Assembly (NCBI RefSeq): GCF_900108405.1
Contig: NZ_FNXG01000002.1
Location: forward strand, 496,001-560,000
DNA from: Paracoccus alkenifer
GTDB lineage: Bacteria; Pseudomonadota; Alphaproteobacteria; Rhodobacterales; Rhodobacteraceae
Reading direction: 5' to 3'
Length of the DNA: 64,000 bases
The notes under the pieces are model-generated. The model saw only the letters and a list, made by a program, of their open reading frames with translations, made no database searches and was not told the origin of the DNA. Position 1 is the first letter of the stretch, and every line of letters starts with the position of its first letter. This document shows positions 55,569 through 64,000 of this stretch, piece by piece. Both the position numbers and the translations under genes were made by a program.

Positions 55569-56375
55569 ATGCGTGCCGCGATCACCGGGCTGATCGCCGC
55601 CGCCGGGCTGAGCCTGGGGCTGGCCGGCTGCGCGCCCGCGACCTCCAAGGGTTCGATGGGGCTGGCCACGCCGCCGGCGCCCAAGCCGGCCGAGGTCGGC
55701 GTCAACATCGTGGACCGCAGCGCCGCGGGCACAAGGCTGACGCGGGCGCGGGTCTCGACCAAATCGGGCGATATCCTGATTCTGGAACCCGACGGCTCGA
55801 CCTCGCAGGTGGCGCTGGACAGCGAACATGGGCGCGGCGCCTTTGACGTGACCGAAAGCGAACTGGCGGAACTTTCTGCCAATCTCGGGCTGAACCTGTC
55901 GCCCGCCGCCATCGCCAATTTCCGGCTTGTGGCGCCGCAACAGCGCCGGATGGCCACCGCACAGGAACGCGCGCTCGAGGAATTTGCCGCCCGCACCCGC
56001 CCGGCGCTGCCCGAATTCGCGCCCGGATTCGTCGCCGACCCCGAAGATTTCATTGCCGTGCGCGTGGACCGGCTGGACGGCGAGGCAAAACAGCGCAGCA
56101 ACGCGTCGGATCTGGTCGAGGTTACCGCGAATCTCAAGGCGGGGGTGGACGCCGATGTGGCCTTCGCCTATGCAACCTGCGCGCTGGCGGGCTGGGCAAA
56201 CGGCAATGGCAAGGGCTATGGACGGCATATCCGCACCGTGCAGAACAAGCGCAACGGCAAGCTGTTGCTGGGCGCGGTATTCACATTGTCCGACACGCAG
56301 CCGATGGGGCTGCGGGTCATGGAAACCGATGATACCTTGCGCAGGTGCAAGGACCGCGGCATTCCCGCGGCGTGA
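55569..56375 (+). CDS. Lipoprotein encoded within the nuo operon
   Basis: 268 residues. Signal peptide with Cys21 in LAGCAPA; the mature chain is soluble with an early beta part (TRARVSTKSGDILILEPDGS) and a C-terminal domain with two Cys (ATCALAG and RRCKDRG). No family recognised. It lies between nuoG (4 bp) and nuoH (18 bp), so it is transcribed with complex I but would sit in the periplasm. Confidence 0.72.
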   Translation: MRAAITGLIAAAGLSLGLAGCAPATSKGSMGLATPPAPKPAEVGVNIVDRSAAGTRLTRARVSTKSGDILILEPDGSTSQVALDSEHGRGAFDVTESELAELSANLGLNLSPAAIANFRLVAPQQRRMATAQERALEEFAARTRPALPEFAPGFVADPEDFIAVRVDRLDGEAKQRSNASDLVEVTANLKAGVDADVAFAYATCALAGWANGNGKGYGRHIRTVQNKRNGKLLLGAVFTLSDTQPMGLRVMETDDTLRRCKDRGIPAA

Positions 56376-56393
56376 CTAGGGGAAACCGAAAGC

Positions 56394-57425
56394 ATGGCTG
56401 ATTTCCTGGCATCCCCCATCGGGCATTTCCTGATCCTGCTGCTGCAAGGGCTGGCGATCATCGCGTTCGTGATGCTGTCGCTGGTGTATCTGGTCTATGG
56501 CGACCGCAAGATCTGGGCCGCCGTGCAGATGCGGCGCGGCCCGAACGTGGTCGGCCCCTGGGGGCTGTTGCAGACCTTTGCCGATGCGCTGAAATATCTG
56601 GTCAAGGAAATCGTGGTGCCCGCGGGCGCCGACAAATTCGTGTTTTTTCTGGCGCCGTTCCTGTCGATGACGCTGGCGCTGGTCGGGTTCGTGGTGATCC
56701 CGTTCGCGCCGGGCTGGGTGATGTCGAACCTCAACATCGGCATCCTGTTCGTGCTCGCCGTCTCCTCGCTTGAGGTTTACGGGGTGATCATGGGCGGCTG
56801 GGCCTCGAACTCGAAATACCCGTTCCTCGCCTCGTTGCGGTCGGCCGCGCAGATGGTGTCCTATGAGGTGTCGCTGGGGCTGGTGGTCATCGCGGTCATC
56901 ATCTCGGCCGGCACGATGAACCTGTCGGGCATCGTCCATAGCCAGCAGGGCATGGGGATGCTCAGCTGGTATTGGCTGCCGCATCTGCCGATGCTGGTGC
57001 TGTTCTTCGTCAGCGCGCTGGCCGAAACCAACCGCCCGCCCTTTGACCTGTCCGAGGCGGAATCGGAACTGGTCGCGGGCCATATGGTCGAATATTCCTC
57101 GACCCCCTATCTGCTGTATATGGCCGGCGAATATATCGCGATCTGGCTGATGTGCGCGCTGATTTCGCTGCTGTTCTTTGGCGGCTGGCTGTCGCCCATC
57201 CCCGGGTTGCCCGATGGCGCGCTGTGGATGTTCGTCAAGATGGTGTTCTGGTTCTGGATGTTCGCGATGGTCAAGGCGATCGTGCCGCGTTACCGCTACG
57301 ACCAGCTGATGCGCGTGGGCTGGAAGGTGTTCCTGCCGCTGTCGCTGTTCTGGGTGGTGCTGGTGTCGTTCCTGGCGCGCTATGAAGTTCTGGGCGGGTT
57401 TTGGGCGCGCTGGGCAGGAGTGTAA
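56394..57425 (+). CDS. nuoH: NADH-quinone oxidoreductase subunit H
   Basis: 343 residues with eight membrane segments. Conserved loops: [33 protein letters not shown] and [21 protein letters not shown], which frame the quinone channel. Membrane-arm subunit next to the peripheral arm. The AT-rich TM2 gene follows after 3 bp. Confidence 0.98.
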   Translation: MADFLASPIGHFLILLLQGLAIIAFVMLSLVYLVYGDRKIWAAVQMRRGPNVVGPWGLLQTFADALKYLVKEIVVPAGADKFVFFLAPFLSMTLALVGFVVIPFAPGWVMSNLNIGILFVLAVSSLEVYGVIMGGWASNSKYPFLASLRSAAQMVSYEVSLGLVVIAVIISAGTMNLSGIVHSQQGMGMLSWYWLPHLPMLVLFFVSALAETNRPPFDLSEAESELVAGHMVEYSSTPYLLYMAGEYIAIWLMCALISLLFFGGWLSPIPGLPDGALWMFVKMVFWFWMFAMVKAIVPRYRYDQLMRVGWKVFLPLSLFWVVLVSFLARYEVLGGFWARWAGV

Positions 57426-57428
57426 AAA

Positions 57429-58652
<1,224 letters not shown>

Positions 58653-58656
<4 letters not shown>

Positions 58657-59255
58657 TGGTCTTCGCCTTCTATCTGTTCGCGATCTCGGTGCTGACGGCC
58701 GGGTTCATGGTGGTGATTTCGCGCAACCCGGTGCATTCGGTGCTGTGGCTGATCCTGTCCTTTGTGTCGGCCTCGGGGCTGTTCATCCTGCAAGGGGCGG
58801 AATTCGTCGCGCTGCTGCTGGTGATCGTCTATGTCGGCGCGGTGGCGGTGCTGTTTTTGTTCGTCGTGATGATGCTGGACGTGGATTTCGCCGCGCTCAA
58901 GGGCGAGATGGCGCGCTATCTGCCGTTGGGGCTGATGATCGCGCTGGTGATGATGGCGCAGCTTGGCATCGTGTTCGGCATGTGGGAATCCGCGCCCACG
59001 GCTGAATCGGCCCGCGTCGCGCCCATCCTGGCGGATGTGCACAACACCCAGGCGCTGGGGGATGTGCTTTACGACCGCTATCTGCTGCCGTTCCAGCTGT
59101 CGGGGCTGATCCTGCTGGTGGCGATGATCGGGGCGATCCTGCTGACGCTGCGCCACCGCCGCGACATCAAGCGCCAGGACGTGCTGCAACAGATGTGGCG
59201 CGATCCGGCCAAGGCGATGCGGATGACCGACCCCAAGCCGGGGCAGGGGCTGTAA
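58653..59255 (+). CDS. nuoJ: NADH-quinone oxidoreductase subunit J
   Basis: 200 residues, the Nqo10 length, five membrane segments; [28 protein letters not shown] contains the distorted TM3. Two adjacent ATG codons (58653, 58656). Overlaps the CMD gene by 4 bp. A 108-bp spacer with two hairpins precedes nuoK. Confidence 0.97.
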
Positions 59256-59259
59256 CCAA

Positions 59260-59669
<410 letters not shown>

Positions 59670-59676
59670 GGCGGTC

Positions 59677-61824
59677 ATGGAACAGTTCATTCTCCTCGCT
59701 CCGCTTGCCGCGTCGGTGATCGCCGGGTTCTTCTGGCGGCTGATTTCCGAAAAAGGCGCGCAATATCTGACCACCGCGGTGCTGTTCGCCTGCGCCGCGC
59801 TCAGCTGGATGGTGTTCCTGAACTTTGACGGGGTGCCGCGGCAGATCCCGATGATGGACTGGATCGTCTCGGGCGATTTCGCCGCGCAATGGACCATCCG
59901 GCTGGACCGGCTGACCGCGATCATGCTGATCGTGGTGACCACGGTGTCGGCGCTGGTCCACATGTATTCGCTGGGCTACATGGCCCATGACGACAACTGG
60001 TCCGAGGACGAGCCCTATCGCGCCCGGTTCTTTGCCTATCTGTCGTTCTTTACCTTTGCCATGCTGGCGCTGGTGACCGCCGACAACCTGCTGCAACTGT
60101 TCTTTGGCTGGGAGGGCGTGGGCCTCGCATCCTATCTGCTGATCGGCTTCTACTACAAGAAACCCAGCGCCAACGCCGCTGCGATGAAGGCGTTCGTGGT
60201 CAACCGGGTCGGCGACTTTGGTTTTCTGCTGGGGATTTTCGGGATCTGGTGGCTGACCGGCTCGGTCCGCTTCGACGAGATCTTTGCGCAGGTGCCGATG
60301 ATCGCGCAGACCGAGGTGCCGTTCCTGTGGACCAGCTGGAACGCCGCGAACCTGCTGGCGGTGCTGCTGTTCATCGGCGCGATGGGGAAATCGGCGCAGC
60401 TTGGCCTGCACACCTGGCTGCCCGACGCGATGGAGGGCCCGACCCCGGTGTCGGCGCTGATCCACGCCGCCACCATGGTCACCGCGGGGGTGTTCCTGGT
60501 CTGCCGGATGTCGCCGCTGTATGAATTCGCCCCCGAGGCCAAGAACTTCATCGTGCTGGTCGGCGCCGCCACCGCGTTCTTTGCCGCGACCGTGGGGCTG
60601 GTGCAGAACGACATCAAGCGGGTGATCGCCTATTCGACCTGTTCGCAGCTGGGCTACATGTTCGTCGCGGCGGGTTCAGGCGTCTATTCGGTGGCGATGT
60701 TCCACCTGTTCACCCACGCGTTTTTCAAGGCGATGCTGTTTCTGGGTGCCGGCTCGGTCATCCACGCGATGCACCACGAACAGGATATGCGCAATTACGG
60801 CGGGCTGCGCAAAAAGATCCCCTATACCTTCTGGGCGATGCTGATCGGCACGCTGGCCATCACCGGCGTCGGCATCCCGCTGACCACCATCGGTTTCGCC
60901 GGCTACCTGTCCAAGGATGCGGTGATCGAAAGCGCGTTCGCCTCGGGTCACTCCTACGCCTTCTGGCTGCTGGTGATCGCGGCTTGCTTTACCAGCTTCT
61001 ATTCCTGGCGGCTGATGTTCCTGACCTTCTGGGGCGCGCCGCGTCCGCAGCGGGTCTGGGACGCCGAGACCGAGGAAGAGGTGCAGCCCGGTTCCCCCGC
61101 CGCGGCCGAGGCCCATGCCCATCACGACCCGATGCACGCGCATGAACACGCGCATGAAAGCCCCGGCGTGATGCTGGTGCCGCTGGGGGTGCTGGCGCTG
61201 GGGGCGGTGTTCGCCGGGATGATCTGGTATGCGCCGTTCTTTGGCGACCACGGCCGGGTGAACCAGTTCTTCCATATCCCGCAGGCCGTGGCGATCATGG
61301 CCGAGCCTGCTGCGGCTGAGGGCGAGGATGCCGCCGCTGCCGAGGCGCCGGTTGCGGTCACTGACGCGGGCACCGTGGGCGGGGCAATCTACATGCACCC
61401 CGACAACCATGTGATGGACGAGGCGCATCACGCGCCCGCCTGGGTCAAGGTCTCGCCCTTTGTCGCGATGCTGCTGGGGCTGCTGGTCGCCTGGGTCATG
61501 TATATCCGCAACCCGGCGCTGCCGGCGCGGATGGCCGAGGTGCAGCGTCCGCTGTATCGCTTCCTGCTGAACAAATGGTATTTCGACGAGCTTTACGACT
61601 GGATCTTCGTGCGTCCGGCGCGGCTGTTGGGCCGGGTGCTGTGGACGGGCGGCGATGGGCGGGGCATCGACGGCGCGATCAACGGCATCGCGATGGGGCT
61701 GATCCCGCGGCTGACCCGCTTTGCCGGGCGGGTGCAGTCGGGATATCTTTTCCACTATGCCTTCGGCATGGTCCTGGGCCTGCTGGGCCTGCTGATCTGG
61801 GTGATGGCGCGGGGCATGAACTGA
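59677..61824 (+). CDS. nuoL: NADH-quinone oxidoreductase subunit L
   Basis: 715 residues. Antiporter-like subunit: [54 protein letters not shown], and the long lateral helix region near the C-terminus. A His-rich segment (about residues 471-492, [16 protein letters not shown]) lies in a loop. It forms the distal proton channel. Confidence 0.98.
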   Translation: MEQFILLAPLAASVIAGFFWRLISEKGAQYLTTAVLFACAALSWMVFLNFDGVPRQIPMMDWIVSGDFAAQWTIRLDRLTAIMLIVVTTVSALVHMYSLGYMAHDDNWSEDEPYRARFFAYLSFFTFAMLALVTADNLLQLFFGWEGVGLASYLLIGFYYKKPSANAAAMKAFVVNRVGDFGFLLGIFGIWWLTGSVRFDEIFAQVPMIAQTEVPFLWTSWNAANLLAVLLFIGAMGKSAQLGLHTWLPDAMEGPTPVSALIHAATMVTAGVFLVCRMSPLYEFAPEAKNFIVLVGAATAFFAATVGLVQNDIKRVIAYSTCSQLGYMFVAAGSGVYSVAMFHLFTHAFFKAMLFLGAGSVIHAMHHEQDMRNYGGLRKKIPYTFWAMLIGTLAITGVGIPLTTIGFAGYLSKDAVIESAFASGHSYAFWLLVIAACFTSFYSWRLMFLTFWGAPRPQRVWDAETEEEVQPGSPAAAEAHAHHDPMHAHEHAHESPGVMLVPLGVLALGAVFAGMIWYAPFFGDHGRVNQFFHIPQAVAIMAEPAAAEGEDAAAAEAPVAVTDAGTVGGAIYMHPDNHVMDEAHHAPAWVKVSPFVAMLLGLLVAWVMYIRNPALPARMAEVQRPLYRFLLNKWYFDELYDWIFVRPARLLGRVLWTGGDGRGIDGAINGIAMGLIPRLTRFAGRVQSGYLFHYAFGMVLGLLGLLIWVMARGMN

Positions 61825-61825
61825 G

Positions 61826-63385
61826 ATGACGACCTATCCGCTTCTTTCGATCATCACCTTCCTGCCGATCGTCGCGGCGCTGATCATGGCGCTGTTCCTG
61901 CGCGGCGAGGACGAGGCCGCCGGGCGCAACGCCAAGTGGCTGGCGCTGGTCGCCACCACCGCCACCTTTGCGGTGTCGATGCTGGTGCTGCTGGGCTTTG
62001 ATCCGTCCGATACCGGCTTCCAGTTCGTCGAGGACCAGCCCTGGGTGATGGGGCTGCGCTACAAGCTGGGCGTGGACGGGATCTCGATCCTGTTCGTGAT
62101 GCTGACCACTTTCCTGATGCCGCTGGTGATCCTGTCCACCTGGCAGGTGACCGACCGGGTCAAGGACTACATGATCGCCTTTCTGGTGCTCGAAGGGCTG
62201 ATGATCGGCGTCTTCGTGGCGCTGGACCTGGTGCTGTTCTACCTGTTCTTCGAGGCCGGGCTGATCCCGATGTTCCTGCTGATCGGGATCTGGGGCGGCA
62301 AGGACCGCATCTATGCGGCGTTCAAGTTCTTTCTGTATACGTTCCTCGGCTCGGTGCTGATGCTGGTCGCGATGATCGCCATGTGGCGCATGGCGGGCAC
62401 CACCGACATCCCCACGCTGCTGGGCTTTGATTTCCCGGCCGAGCCGATGGCGGTGCTGGGCATTCGCATCGGCACCGGGGTGCAGATGCTGCTGTTCCTT
62501 GCGTTCCTTGCGTCCTTTGCGGTCAAGCTGCCGATGTGGCCGGTCCACACCTGGCTGCCCGACGCGCATGTGCAGGCGCCGACCGCGGCCTCGGTGCTGC
62601 TGGCGGCGGTGCTGCTGAAGATGGGCGGCTACGGCTTCCTGCGCTTCAGCCTGCCGATGTTCCCCGAGGCGTCCTATGCGGCGCAGCCCTATATTTTCTG
62701 GCTGTCGGCGATCGCCATCGTCTACACCAGCCTTGTGGCGCTGGCGCAGTCCGACATGAAAAAGCTGATCGCTTATTCCTCGGTCGCGCATATGGGCTAT
62801 GTCACGCTGGGCATCTTTGCCGCCAACCATCAGGGCGTGGACGGGGCCATTTTCCAGATGCTGTCGCACGGCTTCATCTCGGGGGCGCTGTTCCTGCTGG
62901 TGGGCGTGATCTACGACCGGATGCACACGCGCGAAATCGACGCCTATGGCGGGCTGGTGAACCGGATGCCGGTCTATGCGCTGGTGTTCATGTTCTTTAC
63001 CATGGCCAACGTCGGGCTGCCCGGCACCTCGGGCTTTGTGGGTGAATTCCTGACCCTGATGGCCGCGTTCAAGGTCAACACCTGGGCGGCGGTCGTCGCG
63101 ACCTCGGGGGTGATCCTGTCGGCCTCTTACGCGCTGTGGCTTTATCGCCGCATCACGCTGGGGGCGCTGGTCAAGGAAAGCCTGGCCTCGATTTCCGACA
63201 TGGGTGCGCGCGAGCGCTGGATCTTTGCGCCGCTGATCGCGATGACGCTGATTTTGGGCGTCTATCCGCGGCTGGTGACCGACGTCACCGGCCCCTCGGT
63301 CGCCGCGCTGCTGAACAATTACCACGCCAGCCTGTCTGCCGAGGCCGCGACCGAGTTCGCCGCCCTGCCGGCCGACGGCAACTGA
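61826..63385 (+). CDS. nuoM: NADH-quinone oxidoreductase subunit M
   Basis: 519 residues, 14 membrane segments expected. Family wording: [56 protein letters not shown], with the key Glu and Lys residues of the proton path. It starts 1 bp after the nuoL stop. Confidence 0.98.
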   Translation: MTTYPLLSIITFLPIVAALIMALFLRGEDEAAGRNAKWLALVATTATFAVSMLVLLGFDPSDTGFQFVEDQPWVMGLRYKLGVDGISILFVMLTTFLMPLVILSTWQVTDRVKDYMIAFLVLEGLMIGVFVALDLVLFYLFFEAGLIPMFLLIGIWGGKDRIYAAFKFFLYTFLGSVLMLVAMIAMWRMAGTTDIPTLLGFDFPAEPMAVLGIRIGTGVQMLLFLAFLASFAVKLPMWPVHTWLPDAHVQAPTAASVLLAAVLLKMGGYGFLRFSLPMFPEASYAAQPYIFWLSAIAIVYTSLVALAQSDMKKLIAYSSVAHMGYVTLGIFAANHQGVDGAIFQMLSHGFISGALFLLVGVIYDRMHTREIDAYGGLVNRMPVYALVFMFFTMANVGLPGTSGFVGEFLTLMAAFKVNTWAAVVATSGVILSASYALWLYRRITLGALVKESLASISDMGARERWIFAPLIAMTLILGVYPRLVTDVTGPSVAALLNNYHASLSAEAATEFAALPADGN

Positions 63386-63396
63386 AAGGCCCCGCC

Positions 63397-64000
63397 ATGA
63401 GCTCGATCGAACTGTCCATCCTGATGCCCGAGGCGGGGCTGGCGCTGTTTGCCCTGGCGGCGCTGATGTTCGGCGCCTTTGCCGGCAAGGACCGGGTCGC
63501 GGGTCCGGTGCTGTGGGCCGCGGTGGCGGCGCTGCTGGTCGCGGGCTTTGCCATCGGCTGGGGCGGGCGCGGTGATGGACAGGGCTTTTTCGGCATGTTC
63601 ATCGACGATGCCTTTGCCCGTTTCGCCAAGGTGACGGTGCTGCTGTCGGCCGCCGCCGTGCTGGCGATGAGCGCGGCCTGGCTGGAACGGCAGGGCCTGC
63701 TGCGGTTCGAGCTGCCGGTGCTGGTCGTGCTGGCGGTGATCGGCATGATGATCATGGTGTCGGCCGGCGACCTGCTGACGCTGTATATGGGGCTGGAACT
63801 GCAATCGCTGGCGCTTTACATCGTCGCCGCGCTGCGCCGCGACAGCGTGCGCTCGTCCGAGGCGGGGCTGAAATATTTCGTGCTGGGCTCGCTCAGCTCG
63901 GGGATGCTGCTTTACGGGGCCTCGCTGGTTTACGGCTATGCGGGCACCACCAACCTGGCCGGGATCATGCTGGCGCTGGACGGCGGGCTGTCGGTGGGGC
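63397..64000 (+). CDS. nuoN: NADH-quinone oxidoreductase subunit N (partial, cut by window edge)
   Basis: The first 201 codons of nuoN; the rest lies beyond the window. [20 protein letters not shown] starts the chain; [24 protein letters not shown] and [24 protein letters not shown] are the conserved NuoN segments. It begins 11 bp after nuoM. It is the last structural gene of complex I in this order. Confidence 0.96.
   Translation, partial: MSSIELSILMPEAGLALFALAALMFGAFAGKDRVAGPVLWAAVAALLVAGFAIGWGGRGDGQGFFGMFIDDAFARFAKVTVLLSAAAVLAMSAAWLERQGLLRFELPVLVVLAVIGMMIMVSAGDLLTLYMGLELQSLALYIVAALRRDSVRSSEAGLKYFVLGSLSSGMLLYGASLVYGYAGTTNLAGIMLALDGGLSVG

Overview
The window is high-GC alphaproteobacterial chromosome and most resembles Paracoccus (Rhodobacterales, Paracoccaceae). 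The main reasons are: a 14-subunit type NADH:quinone oxidoreductase cluster whose order (nuoA-nuoN), subunit lengths and interspersed accessory reading frames resemble the Paracoccus denitrificans nqo operon; a CtrA/SciP pair; several Rhodobacterales-type small families (DUF1153, DUF2842, DUF3422, DUF5333, DUF5337); and a LexA with alphaproteobacterial SOS boxes (GTTC-N7-GTTC). No insertion sequence, prophage, CRISPR array or rRNA was seen. One tRNA, Pro(TGG), is present.

Layout. 1-10 kb: mixed housekeeping genes (L,D-transpeptidase, DUF3422, ArsC-like, YitT-like, nucleoside hydrolase), the cell-cycle regulators ctrA and sciP, mnmA-gpx, sufE, a lipoprotein, a GNAT acetyltransferase, and rplU-rpmA. 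10-21 kb: an ABC-F ATPase, ligA-recG overlapping on the + strand, then on the - strand an Ala/Pro/Asp-rich anchored protein, an aminotransferase, a PpiD-like foldase and trpE. 22.8-28.7 kb: trpG-trpD, ung, trpC, moaC, moeA and lexA, mostly tightly overlapped. 28.7-30.5 kb: the only gene-poor stretch. It holds a 35-codon membrane peptide, a 64-residue hydrophilic protein and a second SOS box. 30.5-45 kb: xanthine phosphoribosyltransferase, a LysE exporter, fabI, pdxH, a double cold-shock protein with a DUF192 protein, tRNA-Pro, a DapA-family lyase, aroQ, purA, DUF2842, thiamine pyrophosphokinase, an M20 amidohydrolase, moaA and uvrA. 45.2-46.3 kb: a Kelch-repeat protein. 46.46-64 kb: the nuo operon, running off the right edge inside nuoN.

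How the parts work together. The nuo genes build the proton-pumping complex I. Eight accessory frames sit between the subunit genes: two small membrane proteins, two TM2-domain proteins, a DUF5333 secreted protein, a 76-residue anchored protein, a lipoprotein and a CMD-family protein. One TM2 gene is about 49% G+C and looks recently inserted. The SOS module is visible as lexA (three GAAC half-sites at 11-bp spacing on its own promoter), uvrA (one box), and a third box in the region after lexA next to an uncharacterised 35-residue membrane peptide. That peptide is the best candidate here for something undescribed, possibly an SOS-induced division inhibitor analogous to Caulobacter SidA. A dispersed intergenic repeat (an AAATATCCC core joined to a G+C hairpin, plus a related AAATACCC form) occurs at seven or more gene boundaries and brackets ung inside the trp genes.
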